Positions 1 through 12,942 are shown, counted from the stretch's first letter. The stretch: 64,000 nucleotides of DNA from Luzula sylvatica (GCA_946800325.1 OX326960.1:18276893-18340892); one strand, 5' to 3'. Notes: generated by a model from the letters alone, not told the origin. A program made the numbers and translations.

Positions 1-570
1 GACCCCCCCCCCCGAGGCCCGGCCCCCTTTCGGGCCGGACCCCCCCCCCCGAGGCCCGGCCCCCTTTCGGGCCGGACCCCCCCGAGGTCCGGCCCCCTTT
101 CTGGCCGGACCCCCCCCCCCCGAGGCCCGGCCCCCTTTCTGGCCGGACCCCCCCCCCCGAGGCCCGGCCCCCTTTCTGGCCGGACCCCCCCCCCCCGAGG
201 CCCGGCCCCCTTTCGGGCCGGACCCCCCCCCCCGAGGCCCGGCCCCCTTTCGGGCCGGACCCCCCCGAGGTCCGGCCCCCTTTCTGGCCGGACCCCCCCC
301 CCCCCGAGGCCCGGCCCCCTTTCTGGCCGGACCCCCCCCCCCCCGAGGCCCGGCCCCCTTTCGGGCCGGACCCCCCCCCCCCAAGGCCCGGCCCCCTTTC
401 GGGCCGGACCCCCCCCCCCCCCCGAGGCCCGGCCCCCTTTCGGGCCCGGACCCCCCCGAGGCCCGGCCCCCTTTCGGGCCGGACCCCCTCCTCCCGAGGC
501 CCGCCCCCTTTTGGGCCGGACCCACCTCCTCCCGAGGCCCACCCCCTTTTGGGCCGGACCCACCTCCTCG
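1..570. repeat. GC-rich minisatellite, left end
   Basis: About 15 tandem units of 33-40 bp. Each is built from GAGGCCCGGCCCC, CTTTCGGGCCGG and a run of 5 to 13 C. Length variation lies mostly in the C run. The unit contains a GGCCC/GGGCC palindrome, and the minus strand carries repeated long G runs. The array ends near 570 in degenerate units that read CCCACCTCCTC. Confidence 0.95.
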
Positions 571-1230
571 CGTGTACCTGCAAATACAAGTAAAACATAC
601 AACACATACAAATTACATATGTACACATGCACCTACACACATACACACTAACACACACATATACACCATACACAATAACACACACAGAAATACACCATAC
701 ACAGTAACACACATACGCATAGCAACTAGCAAGAGATGCTGGGTTTGTTATTCATCCCCCAAAACCAGTAGTTGGCCTTTCTCCATTTCACTATTTGTTG
801 GATCTTTGCATCGAGACGAAACAATCTACAAACCAAATATGCAAATAAATTAAGCCACTGAGAAGCCATAACTAAAAAAAATATTGATCATTAGAAAACA
901 ACAGTAAATTTACTAGTTTTTTCTTGTAAAGCAATAACTGAAAAGCCATAACATAAAATTAGTTTTTTCTTTTAACGAAACAGAAAGTTAAAGGTGTTCC
1001 TTTTTATTTTTTCAAAAATTAAGAAATTTTTTGGGTGTCATTCATAATTCAGGGGCTTTTTAGCTAAATACACAAATTAGGATAGATAATAGGTTAATTA
1101 TAAATTGGAAAATATTTCCACATAAAAAAACAACAAGATACAAACATTACTTGAAAAAAAGGAACAAGATACAAGCAGAAGAGACAAAAAGAGAGAGAAG
1201 AATAATCATCTAACTTTCATATGCCTAGAG

Positions 1231-1267
<37 letters not shown>

Positions 1268-1542
1268 AGAGAGAAAGAGAAGAGCTATCCCTCTTTTCAA
1301 AATTCCAAAAAATTTCATATGCCTGAAATCAAGAACAGAACTTTTACTTTACCTGTTTGTGCTTTGCTACTCAGCCTCGGCACTTCTAATCTGCTCGTCA
1401 TCATCATCCTGCGTTGAATCCATCGAGGGGTAACTCCATTATCGGACCACAATTAGAAATTACGGAGAGAGAGGAAGAAGCTGCTTGACTCTCTCCCTCT
1501 CTGAGCTCTCGCTTTTGCTTGAATCCATCTCGTTGTTGTCAA

Positions 1543-1602
<60 letters not shown>
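1231..1602. repeat. GA and CT microsatellites in the left arm
   Basis: (GA)n at about 1,231-1,263 and (CT)n at about 1,541-1,602. The CT tract separates two near-identical blocks that read, on the minus strand, ACAACGAGATGGATTCAA and then AGCGAGAGCTCAGAGAG. The same arrangement, mirrored, occurs in the right arm at 23,450-23,850. Confidence 0.85.
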
Positions 1603-1605
<3 letters not shown>

Positions 1606-1720
1606 CTCTCGCTTTTGATTGAATCCATCTCGTTGTTGTCAAGACTCTCTCTCTCTGAGCTCTCTTGAGAAATTAGATCTGAAAAGTGAATTGGCGAGAG
1701 AATGGAAGGGGTTGCTTATA

Positions 1721-1728
1721 CTTATAAA
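1721..1728 (-). promoter_or_regulatory. TATA-like box facing outward in the left arm
   Basis: On the minus strand the sequence reads CCCCTTTATAAGTATAAGC, followed about 95 bases later by ATGGATTCAA and a GA-rich leader. Spacing and composition resemble a plant core promoter. Transcription would run leftward, toward the GC minisatellite. The function is inferred from sequence only. Confidence 0.35.
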
Positions 1729-3383
1729 GGGGAGCGGATACACGCGTCTAACGTTCGGATCCAGCTGTCAATCCCAACGTTCGAATTTCCAACTCTTATT
1801 CGACCGTTGGAGAAATTCGGATCTCGCAGCACACTAAGACATTGCAACATATTTCATTATAAATGGGGTCGCTCTCTCTAGAATATTCTAATTTTGCTTC
1901 TAAAAGGTTTCTCAAACTTTTTCACTTCATTTCCTATTCCAATTTCCAGTACATTCATGATTTAGTGCTTAGTTTTCGCATGATTCAGGTACAGTAGCGC
2001 AATCGAAAGAAAATCATGATGCTATTACAACTGGGTCTTAGGTCTACAGGAGGTATTGTTCTTCGATTCATCAACACATTTTGCCATTTTCTATATCGAA
2101 TTAAATATTAGCAAGTTTATCCAACTCGAATTCATCTAAAAATGCTAATGCAGCAATGCAATCGAAGCGAATTAGGGATCCAAGCTCGAAATCATCTCAA
2201 TTTTGCCCGACTCTTTGTATGATGTAACTTCAATTGCATACTCACTCAATCATGAATTATTATAAGCAAGGTAACCCAAAACTTATATTTTAGAAATTGG
2301 ACTCTCATTCTCATACTCAATTGAAATTCCTAATCTTTTTCAACAGATTCGTGATGCAATCTGGCTACAATTGCTTTTCACCGAGCAATTTATAATCTCG
2401 GAACTGTTTCGGTAAATAAAATATTTGAATTTAAATTAAATAGCTATACATTAAATTATTTTGATTAATTGCAGAGCATGGCTTAGCAGAGGATAATATG
2501 AGATCTGGAAGACAAATCAGTGCCAAAGAAATATCTCCGATTCATCCAGTTTGCTAGGTATTATTTGGTCAATTTAGAAGGGGAGGGGTATTGGTGATAT
2601 TCTCATATTTTGTAGGGTTATTTCAATTTTAGTTAGTATATATTTCAAATTAAATATTTCAATGTATATATGTTTTTTTGTGCATATGTGCAGGTATATC
2701 GCAGTACTCCTGAGCAATTTTGCGGCGATACAACTTGCAGTTACCAATGGTACCGACGGTACGATTGGTACGGAGATAGTCAATGGAAAATAAACTGGCA
2801 CATGCTTTCGACAGTTTGACCAATGATGGGGTATTGAAAAGGGTATGGCTCCAATTAGGACAATAAGAGGGTTCGATCAGAAAATGGCATGACTTTTATT
2901 AACAAAAGATCCTTCTCGCTACAGTGAAGGTATTAATTGATCTTCATCTTTTCCAATTCAAAAACAAATTTAATCTTCCAAAGCCAATTAAAGAATAGAA
3001 ATCTTCTATGCAATTCCCAAAATTGGTACAGAAAATAACACGCGTCGGTACGACTGGTACGAAATCCAAAAGAATAGCTATTTGGGGCATTTTTCATATT
3101 TACCCCTGTAAAATCTCAAAATTATTGATTTGTTTTTTTGGTTATTTAGGATGCCGTATTTTGAGGTATAGCTGCAATTCTTCACGGTGGGAAGTGATAG
3201 CGTCGGTACCAAAATATGAGAAATCTCGATACCATCTTCATACCGCAGCCGAGCTTTCCATGTACATTCCCTAACTTTTTCTAAATCTTTTTCTCTTTGT
3301 TATGCACTGGTATTTATGCAAATAGATCCATGGAGTTTTGTAATTAAATTGTTTGTTTGTGTAGGTGTGATGCTGAAGAACTC

Positions 3384-4524
3384 TTGTGTGTGTTAAATAT
3401 TTTGGGAACATGGCTGGAACGAGGCTGGTGTGTGACTGGTACGGAACTAATCTATTTGTATAAATTGGATCTAATATGGTGCTGGTTCGGGGCTCGTAGG
3501 GTACTACAGGGTGCTGGGTTGGAGCTCTTAGGGTACATGTTTGAGGGTACATATTTGTATAAAGTGGATCTTGATTTCTTGATTTCAGTTGAGAGAGATG
3601 AAAATAGTGGGATTTGCAGGGTTATATAGAGAAATATGCTGTAACGGTTAGTTTGTTTGGAGGAGGGAAATTTATGAAATTTCATGTTTTTAGACTGGCA
3701 GAGAAGTTATAGAATGGAAAGAGAGGGATTTGTGAGAGTCTAAAAGAAGACAGAAGGGTTAATGTAAATTTTATAAGTGCAGGGGTTAATATGCATATTA
3801 CTTTCTTAGTGGGTTAATGGGTTTGAATAATCAGATGGTTTTTGACGAATGTTGTGAGAAGAAGAAAGATTGGAAATGAGATGGTGAATGTAGTGATATA
3901 GGATTTCGATGTTTGTACCGACTACGAGTTTGTACCGGTTGAGAGAAGAAGAGAGAAAAATACCGCAGCTGTACATGTACTGATTGTATTTCGATTGTGT
4001 TTACTAAACTTAATTATCATTATGAGATATTGTGCAGTTCGGTTAGAGGAGCTGTTTAATATAACATTATTTATAGTACAGTTAGGTTAGACTGTTAGAT
4101 GGGCTGTTTTGCAAATTTTTAGTAATGTAGTGATTTGTGTGTAATTTTAAAGTAATTGAGGGGCTAAATTGCGATTAAACAACATTACAGGGGCATTTTG
4201 CACAACATGTGGTTCCGGGCTGTTTTTCTAAGTTTCATAATAATGCAAGGACTTGTTTGTATTTTTTTAGTAATTGAGAGGCTAATTTGCAATTAAACAA
4301 ACGTTTGAGGGACTTGTATGCAATACATACATAGTTGTTGTTCAAGAATTGTAATTTCAATCTACTTCAAATTGTATGTGTTAAATAGTTTCTGAAACAT
4401 GGCTGATATGAGGCTGGTACATGGACGGCGGTAGGAAGCTGCTGTGTTCCTGGTTTGGGGCACGTATGACGTAGGGCACTACACGCTTGGAGCAATAGTT
4501 TTCAATTTTAAATTCTGACAGTTA
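3384..4524. other. AT-rich spacer inside the left arm junction
   Basis: No gene or structured repeat is recognised. The word GGTAC with variable neighbours recurs here and in the left arm (2,740, 3,045, 3,201, 3,434, 3,925). Paragraph-like variants of 'aattgaggggctaaattgc' recur near 4,155 and 4,273, which suggests a degenerate internal duplication. Confidence 0.4.
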
Positions 4525-4917
4525 GGGGCCGTTTGGTTCGTGTTTTGGAGAATGCCTTGGCATGAAGTATGCCAAGGAATCTCATGCCAAGGCATATCAT
4601 TCCATGGCATACTCTAATACTTTGTTTGGTTGGTACATTTATTTATTTCATGACATAATCAAAAAATATAAAAATGAGTTTATTTATAGAAACCTTGAAC
4701 AATTTATTTTTGGAAATTAAATTAAAATGTATTCTCTCGTCATGGGAATAGAGAAAAGCCACCAATTTTGGTGGTAATCCTATTCCCATCAATTATGCCC
4801 TAGGGAATGGAGTATGTCATTACTTTATTACCGAGCGCGCAAACCAAACATGTGAATGGAATCCATGATTGAGTATGCCAAGGCATTCTGATTGTAAAGC
4901 TTCAACCAAACGCCCCC
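4525..4917. mobile_element. PIF/Harbinger (Tourist-like) MITE
   Basis: A 393-bp element with terminal inverted repeats GGGGCCGTTTGGTT and AACCAAACGCCCCC, flanked on both sides by TTA, the 3-bp target duplication typical of PIF/Harbinger. The interior has the words ATGCCAAGG and CATGCCAAGG, with matching ATGCCAAGGCATTC near the right end. No coding capacity. Non-autonomous. Confidence 0.75.
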
Positions 4918-7277
4918 TTATATTGATATGTCCGCCAGTACAAAAATTCTTGCATTGTTGCAATTTGATCATCAACACCAACTCTTAGGCATTTTGTCGA
5001 ACACGTTGTCTACAGCCTCAAAAAGATTGATGTATCCTATATAAAAATCAAAGAGCATTCATCCCAATTAGTATAAAATATCTCTAACTACCCTGAAATT
5101 AAACTTCAAAACAGCACAAGTTACCACTAGTTATTCTTGGGGCAGTGTGAGCTCTAGCACATAGAAGAAAAACTTCCTTCAGAGTTTGAGGGGAGTCGTG
5201 AGATGGGTTAGGATTGTCGTGGGCTACAGTTGCGACATGAGAGTTGAAGCTTCTTCGACATCGACATGGCGAGGGTTAGGGACCACGACGAAGAAGGGAT
5301 TCGACAAGTAAGCTTCTTCACCAGATTATGCGTCGCCGGAGAAAGGGGCGTCAGGTTCTGCCGTCGCCAGATTCGAGCCGTTCGCCATGCCCAGAGAGAA
5401 GGTGATTCCAGCAATCCAACGAATGGAGAGAGAATATGGGTTCACGGGAAGAGAATTGACTAATTGAGTAGCCTTAGCTTAGTTTTAATTTATATAATTT
5501 AAAAAATATTTATGAAGATTTTCTAAATTAATACAAAAATAGTAAGTAAAATTAAATATGAAAAAGAATATTTTTGTCAAAAAAAACAACACCATCAAAA
5601 TTTCAAAATTAGGATTTTTTACTTGAGTTAAAAAAAAAGAAGGAATAATTGCTTGTATAGCCTCGCAAAAGTATAAAATATCATATTTAACCCTCTAAAT
5701 ATGCAAATATCAAATTTGTCCCTCAAAACTTAAATTCCTATCAAAATTGTCCCTACCTTTAACACTACTGTTTAAATTAACGTAGTTAATATCAAATTAC
5801 CTTTCTACCCACATATTTCTCCTTTCTTTTTGACGCTCCATTCCTCTCATTTGTCTCTGTTTTATTGGTTGTCGTCTTCATCATTTGAACTAACACTCTT
5901 ATCAATAGAACGCCTCAACTCTCATCACGATGCGACTACTATACTATATAGTTCGTCGACCATGATTTCATCGTGTGCATAAGTAAAGATTGTACTTATC
6001 TTGATATCGTCGATCAACTTGTCTGTATTCCTCTTCATCTCTCTCGTATCATTTTTTCGTATGGCCTTGGAATTATCTAAACATTTCACTTTTCTTCTCT
6101 AAAATTAACTTATGGTCAGGTCGGAGGCTAATTTTGTTGAGATATCAACCATCGATACTCAATTATGCGCTAATCATACCTCAATAGTCCCAAGTACAAC
6201 CATATTTGCCTTGATGTAACCTCACATGTGTAATCGATAATCACTTTTTTCTCTTTTATAAATATTACAAAAGATTTTGAGGATTATTAATCGCACCCGT
6301 CATGAAAAGCCCAAATCACAGATGAAAAGGTTTTACATTGCCGAATTTTTTTTTTTTAGAACTAGTTGCCGAAACATTTATTTTTTTTACTTTTTTATTT
6401 GTGCTTATTTATTGACTTTATTTTTTCTAATTTTTTGGTGATTTTTGACTTTATTTATTTGTTTTTGTGTATGGCATGATAGCATCTCTAATTTATTTTT
6501 CTTTGTTTCACTTTCTTCGGTTATTGACTTCATTTATTTGTTTGTGTAGCATGATAACATCTGTATAACTTTACAAATACAAAAGAATGGAATACTTTAA
6601 TAAACAATATAATCATATTGAAGGGGAGCTCTTGAAAAATTGAATGTTGTTGGTTCATTTTATATGCATTTTTTTATTGTTTTACATTAAAAAAAAATAA
6701 AGAAAATGTATTATACTACTCATTGACTATCTCATTATTTTAAAATAGAAATACATTTCATCAAATAAGTTCTTAACGCATAAATAATAATAATACATCC
6801 AGAGTGTGCAAATAATTTCGAAATTATATAAAGCAATTGAGTATAAAATATAAATAAAACCAAAATTATATAAATTGAAGAAATCCAATAATTGGATATA
6901 CAAACACCATGTCCATTAAAAAGAATAAAAGCCCTGAAATTATATAGACTAGGAGAGAAATTATATACTGAACAACTGATTAATATTCGAGTTAACTAAA
7001 TTGAGCTAAAACAATATTATAATATTCTAAATGGTACCCTCGTTTCGATTCATAATTATTGTTTTTAATAATAAATTGATATATAATGACTACAATTGAT
7101 ATTGATAAAAAAATAATTATGTTCTTATAATTAATAATTATGTTTTTGATAAAAAAAAAATGAATTAAAAACAATTAATCTAAAATATTATAATTATTAG
7201 TGAGATCATACAAAGAGAGAGTTATTTTGCAAATTAAAAAAACATCCAAGAAAGTAGTCTCTTCGGCCCGATAATGT
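4918..7277. other. Intergenic AT-rich DNA
   Basis: No supported gene. A locally GC-richer patch at about 5,190-5,460 has open frames on both strands with no recognisable domain, start context or introns. The block at 5,650-5,820 (words such as TTTGTCCCTCAAAA) resembles the edge of a decayed transposon. The rest is AT-rich without structure I can name. Confidence 0.4.
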
Positions 7278-7363
7278 GAATTGAAGAATGATTCATTTGA
7301 TTAAACAAAATAAGAAATATGAATTGAAGAATGATTCATTTGATTAAACAAAATAAGAAATAT
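7278..7363. repeat. Two-copy 43-bp tandem duplication
   Basis: The 43-base unit beginning GAATTGAAGAATGATTCA occurs twice back to back with no visible difference, which suggests a recent slippage or repair event. Confidence 0.9.
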
Positions 7364-9160
7364 CCAAGGATAATTCATAATTCATAATTATTTTTAAAAT
7401 GAAACAATGATTATTCTTAATAAGGGACTCACATGAATAGCTTGTGTTATTCATTTAAAATAAATAATATCATTTTTTTCTTATTATTATTGATAGAAGT
7501 GATTTAGTTACAATAAATTATCATACACAATATTACAATTTACTTAATACATAACAATTATAATTAAATGATTGGAAAATATATATTGAGAGTTTCAAAT
7601 TTTGAGTGAACTGTTTATACACAAACATTCACACCATCTTGATATAAATTATGTTACAATGAATATATTTATATGGACCATTTTTGGTCCGCTAATGATA
7701 TGTCATTTATGCAATGAAATGGCTTCATGTGTTCGTGCATACAAGCTGCTCAAATTGATGTTCATGCATTAATATATAAGAAACATTTCATGTTCAGTGA
7801 TTAAAAGCAGACAAAAATCTATTGTTATATCATTATTTTTATTCAAAGATCAAAGCAAATAAAATTAATTCATCATTCATATTCATAATCTAGTAAGCAT
7901 TGGAGAAAAAAGAAAAAGAGAAATACATAATTAGTTAAAAATTATATCATAACAAATGGGAAAGAAACCAAATAATAAAGGATTAGCATGCTACAAGAAG
8001 AAAACAAAAAAAAATAAACAAATATTTTTTTTTACAATCGCCTGAAAAAAAATTGAGTTAAATTTTACATAAACAAATTGATATTGATATCCATTTTTAA
8101 GTATATAGAGACATTGATTAAACACGAAATAAATAAAGTGTGGTAAACACTATTAAAATGGTGTAATTAAAATTTATTAAAAATGTTTAATCCATTGAAA
8201 TGTATATATCACAATACAAATTTATAAATTAATCTTACTAAAATTTAAAAAAAATGTTCAATCCATTTATGCAAAAATTTACGAGAAAAAAGAAAGAATG
8301 GCCCAATTCCATCTATCAGGGGAGGAAACCCTTTGTTAATTATTTATAACTTAAGATAATACCCGCCCTACGCTACGGGCATTTTGGTTTTCTTATCAAA
8401 TATACTAAAACAATTATTAAATATTTCTATAGAAATTTCATTGTGTATAATATAAAAATGGCCTTGCGGTTATTTGGTCTCATTGTTAATTTATTCAAAA
8501 CAAGATTCTAATGCAACGAGGTAAATAATATGGATGTTAAACTTGTTCTATTATATAAAGAAATTACAGCTTAAGTTTACAGTAAAGTTGGAATTTATAA
8601 TTCATAGTTTTCGTACACTCCTAATAATATTGAAGTGCATAAATTATAATTCATAGTTTTCTTACACTTTTTATATTCAAGTTCATAAAATATAGATCAA
8701 AACATTTACAATCTTAGACATTTTAGTCATGCAAAGAACATGACAAGCAAAAAGTTAAAATACTTTTATATGCAACAAAATGCAATTCAATTCACGATAT
8801 TTTTCTTAAAAAACAGCTCATATCAAAATTCGCAAAGTGGCTTTTAGGTTTTACAAAATGATAAATCTACGTCGCCTTATTTATATTATAAAGCTATGAT
8901 TTCCAACCAAACAAAAATATTTTTTTTCTTAATATTGAAACTATTTAGTATGCTTAGAGATGAATTAGTGTATGATCATGAATACCATTGCCGACTTAAA
9001 TTAATTCTTCTTATCAGTAAGAAAAGAGTAATTCCCTTGTAAGAAATTTGCAACAATCATAATTTATTGTATTGGAAAAAGTTAGTCGTCAAAAATTAAA
9101 TTATAATGATATAATAGTGTAATTTTGATATATCAAATTAAATTGTTTACTATGTGTACA
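7364..9160. other. AT-rich DNA with a degenerate Helitron-like end
   Basis: No gene seen. At 8,361-8,380, ACCCGCCCTACGCTACGGGC forms an imperfect GC hairpin in AT-rich DNA. Read on the minus strand it is followed by GGTATTATCTTAAG, similar in layout to Helitron 3' ends but with CTTA instead of CTRR. Treat as a possible decayed terminus only. Confidence 0.3.
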
Positions 9161-9345
9161 TGATATATATTGATAAATCAATAATACCACAAGCTAAATA
9201 TGTCCAACATAATAAATGACATATGTAATTAACATGTTATTTATATGATATATATTGATAAATCAATAATACCACAGGTCCACAAGCTAAATATGTCCAA
9301 CAAAATAAATAAATAAATGACATTTGTAACTAACATGTTATTTAG
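9161..9345. repeat. Two-copy 85-bp tandem duplication
   Basis: Units starting TGATATATATTGATAAATCA at 9,161 and 9,246. The second has a short insertion (GGTCCACA) and an extended TAAA tract. Non-coding. Confidence 0.85.
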
Positions 9346-9453
9346 TGTATAAAATATTAACTAGATAAAAAAAAGTCATGCACAATGTCATTTGTGTGAG
9401 GTTGGCGCAAGGGGAGGCCTCGGAATCTGTGAGAGTTTATTGATAATTCTCGG

Positions 9454-9918
9454 CTATGTTGCGCGGATACTTAAAAAATCAAGCCGTATCGTATCGGATA
9501 CCGATACTCTCCAGATACTCGTCAGATACGTATCGAATACTCCACGTGGCGTATTCGAATATTTTATTTCAAAATAATATCGGATACTTTCCGGATACTT
9601 CCGGATACTTGTCGGATACTTCTAACGTATAAATAAATGTACTAAAAAAAATAAAAATACAAAATTGAGATCGAAATATATGAATAATCATATACTTAAA
9701 CTTAATATGAAGTTATTTTTATAAAAACAAACATTTAATATATTTTATTTCAAATATATAATATATATAAATATTAAATATATAAATTATAATTAATAAA
9801 ATAATAAAAATATATATATATATTACACGTATCGTTTCCTATGTTTTTTTAAATTGTCATATCGTCGTATCTGTATCATGTCAGATATGATATCCGTATC
9901 CGCATCCGTGCAACATAG
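9454..9918. mobile_element. hAT-type MITE, 465 bp
   Basis: Termini CTATGTTGCGCGGATAC and GTATCCGCATCCGTGCAACATAG form an inverted repeat. Flanks are ATTCTCGG (9,446-9,453) and ATTCTTGG (9,919-9,926), an 8-bp target duplication with one mismatch, the length expected for hAT elements. Subterminal parts are rich in CGGATAC/GTATCGG words on both sides. The centre is AT-rich with no coding frame. Confidence 0.75.
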
Positions 9919-10148
9919 ATTCTTGGCCTTTCTTTCAGCACTTCTCCGCGTCGAGTATAGACCCAAAGAAAGGGGAGGGGGGGAAAAGAGAGACTAGAGG
10001 GTGCACAGAAGAGGCGGGGCGTGGAGCATGGCTCCCGTAGTCCCGTGTAGTGGAGTGGAGGTGTGGTTTCGTTAAAAAGCATAATAGTTCAAAATAAATG
10101 TTGAATTTTTTAACAAAAATTCTTCTTGTCCCGAATTGTTTTACTAAA

Positions 10149-10319
10149 GAGTAATGATAGAAACCACACCCTTTTTCCCACGAATTTACCACAACTGCCA
10201 CGTGTCAGCACACCATTGGCTGCAGCAAAAGTTGATGGAAACTTGCAGCCAATGGTATGCTGACACGTGGCAGTTGTGGTACATTCGTGGGAAAAAAATG
10301 TGGTTTCTATCATTACTCC
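10149..10319. mobile_element. 171-bp hairpin MITE with 8-bp target duplication
   Basis: Almost the whole element is one inverted repeat: arms of about 75 bases (10,149-10,224 and 10,244-10,319) beginning GAGTAATGATAGAAACCACA, around a loop of about 20 bases. TTACTAAA flanks it at 10,141-10,148 and 10,320-10,327. The 8-bp duplication points to the hAT class. The transcript would fold into a long, nearly perfect hairpin. Open frames here on both strands are shadows of the inverted repeat. Confidence 0.8.
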
Positions 10320-10327
10320 TTACTAAA

Positions 10328-11793
10328 CTATTCCCGAAGAATGAATTCATATGTATTTTACATGAATGTTGGGCCTCAGCCCATTATAACAGGTATGTTA
10401 AAATATAATTCGGTAATAATTTGAGAGTTGGTTTCAGTGCACTGTGGTATTTCTCTGAGGTGTTAAATAAATAAAATCACCTTTAGGAAGTGTTAAACGG
10501 AAAGAAAAAAAAAAAGTACTTTATGCAGGTGCATTAGTAATTAAAAAGGTAATATAAATGAAAAACAGTAATTGAATTATCATTATTTTATAAACGTGTT
10601 AAATGAGAAACAATTAGATTTAGCAAGTATTAACGTTAAGTGAGAAAACAAGTACTTTTTAGCAGGTGTTAAATGGTTATTAAAAAAGGTGATAAACGAA
10701 AAATGAGGGTAAACAAAAAGTAAGATTATCATAAATAATAAATGGATATTCCGTACTGTTATTTATTCTTTCGTATTAATTTCATTAGTACATCTCATTT
10801 AACAAGTCATTAATATTAGTATCAAATTAAACAATTCACGGGGAGAAAAAAAAAAAATTAATGTAAAAATATAATAAAAATTAATGTAAAGAGTTGAATT
10901 AGACTAAAATTAATGTAAAATATAATAAAAATAATAAATTATCATGATGTTTTAAAAATAAAATTCCTTACAGAATATTTCAATAAAATATTTACAATAT
11001 TCACATTTTATGGTGTAAATACTAAATGGATTTTGATCGACCTGCGATTGGCAGTCCAAATGACAATTTATTTGAAATGAAGAATGGGATGGATATGATT
11101 GTATAACTGGATTTTGTAGGACTGGACCTGGGGGTCAATTATTTGTAAATATATTACCTGGCATTAACATGTAGATATTCTTATTTTTTTTTTAACTCTT
11201 TGATATTATTATAAATGCATTAAAATTGTGAATGTTTAATATTATTATTCTCTTTCAGTTTATTTATTTATTTTTTAAAGAAAAAATAATTTGCACGTTG
11301 AATTTGATGTGTACTATTTGAAATATTATTATACTCTGTTAGTATCTTTGGAAAATATTATTTCATGCTCATAAATTCAGAAATGACATAATTCTTCTTT
11401 GAACTAGTTATAAAATCCTCAAAACTAGTTATAAATTATTGAGCAAACAAAACATTTAAAAAAACTAGGAAAATTCAACCATTCACAATTTTAATACATT
11501 TATAACAACAATATCAAAAAATGTGTAACGGGTAAAAATCTCCCGACCGATTAGGCACACAGCCGGTCCCAGATTTTCAACGACCCGAGGCCCATATTGA
11601 AACCAGACCCCTTCAATTATCGTTCCATAAAAGAAATCTTAATTATAATCATATTATATAACATAATTTTAATTCTATTTTAATTATCCAAATTATAACC
11701 CTAATTGAAGACAAAAAAGGAAAAACATGAGATTACACGAGACTTTATGCAATCCTGCAGAAAAAAGAAATTGGGTAAAAGAAAACGAGATCA
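10328..11793. other. Intergenic AT-rich DNA
   Basis: No gene or clear element found. Degenerate repeats of 'aggtgttaaa' occur at 10,460-10,690. A patch at 11,530-11,620 is less AT-rich (GGCACACAGCCGGTCCCAG) with no recognisable product. Confidence 0.4.
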
Positions 11794-11801
11794 GTTTAAA
11801 T

Positions 11802-11986
11802 CAATGTTTTAAATTGCGATATAACGGTCCATTGCGATTGGACTATAATTTACATATGATGACCGATATTGCGCGATATTGCGGCAATATTGCGGCGCAA
11901 TTTTGTTGTTTGTGACATTGCGTTTTTGAAATATTTATTGCGATTTGCGCTATTGCGGTGCAATTGCGCCGCAATTTAAATCATTG
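11802..11986. mobile_element. 185-bp hAT-type MITE, 'GCGATAT' family, copy 1
   Basis: Terminal inverted repeat CAATG-TTTTAAATTGCG / CGCAATTTAAATCATTG. Perfect 8-bp duplication GTTTAAAT at 11,794-11,801 and 11,987-11,994. The interior is dense in ATTGCG/CGCAAT words. A second copy in opposite orientation lies at about 27,326-27,510. Confidence 0.75.
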
Positions 11987-11994
11987 GTTTAAAT

Positions 11995-12907
11995 ATATGA
12001 AGTGTTTAAAGATCATATTAGAGAAAAACGAAATATAATAACTTAATTTTCAGAAATTCGAGCATTTCGAACACTCTCCAATTTTAACTAAATCTGTCCA
12101 TTTTGGTATTCTAGTTTCCCTCTTTACAAGTATTTGTTCAATTCCTTTTTCTATTTCGCATCTCCACAAAAGCTCAAAAGCAGTAAATTTGAGAATAGGA
12201 GTCCATGGACACTGCTCTCTTCAAAACATCAAGCCTCGTGCTTTTTTCCTCACCTGGTCTGCTACGCAAGCATTGAGCGGCTAGGGTTTCGAGTCGGAGA
12301 ACAAAATGCAAGAGAGAGAACAGACTCGGATCGGATACCATTTTCTATAAAACCGGGTTCATTTGTGGTTCCAAAGTTGGTCATTAACTTTAGACATTAA
12401 ATAAATTTTAATTGCCCAAGATAGTCTTTGGAACTATTAATTGTTCTTATATTGTATCGTAACACAATTTTTGTTAACAAAAAGTTCTTTTATTTTTAGA
12501 CCTGAAATTTTAATTCACCTATATGTCATGTTTCTCGCTCAAATTTTAATTGGATGCATTCATTGTAAATTTGTAATAAGCAATCACATTCAAACAATTT
12601 AATGTTTTTTATGAAAATTCGAATTGACGTGTCCATACTTCATTGTAACAAGCACAACGAAATTTATTGTTTTCTAAACAATTCATTAAGTTTTATCTCA
12701 TTCATGCAAATGATTTGCCCACGTTAAATCTTCAAATGAATGTATCCATTGTAACATTTTTTTATATACAAACCATTTTACAATTGAAACTTCCGAACAT
12801 TAAAACCTTGCAATCATTTATAAAATTAACCGTTAGATACAAACCATTTATATAATTTTGGATGTATTTCTAATTGAGCTTGATTGTAAAATCTATTTAT
12901 TTAATAC

Positions 12908-12909
<2 letters not shown>
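11995..12909. other. Intergenic DNA left of element B
   Basis: No supported gene. The open frame at 12,134-12,400 has no recognisable domain. The region 12,480-12,860 is AT-rich with loose repetition of 'aatcattcattgtaa'-like words. Confidence 0.35.

Positions 12910-12940
<31 letters not shown>
12910..12940. repeat. AT microsatellite at left end of element B
   Basis: An (AT)n tract directly abuts the GGGAGAGG terminus of element B. The matching tract on the other side begins at 15,993. A TA-rich insertion target fits, but a target duplication cannot be read inside the microsatellite. Confidence 0.9.

Positions 12941-12942
<2 letters not shown>

Larger units (their letters stand above)
1..3383 (+). 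repeat. Left arm of the large inverted repeat
   Basis: This arm pairs with 21,566-25,147. Order from the outside: GC minisatellite (1-570), CA-rich stretch (570-720), (GA)n and (CT)n tracts, and a promoter-like block near 1,700. Between about 570 and 2,270 the arms are almost base-for-base identical. From 2,270 inward similarity drops to roughly 85-90 percent by eye, and a segment at about 2,395-2,825 exists only on this side. The arm ends at 3,383, after the shared word TGCTGAAGAACTC. Left boundary unknown because the window starts inside the minisatellite. Confidence 0.9.

Noticed and set aside
5208..5463. Overlapping frames on both strands in a GC-richer patch
   Set aside because: No domain, no intron structure and no codon pattern favouring either strand.
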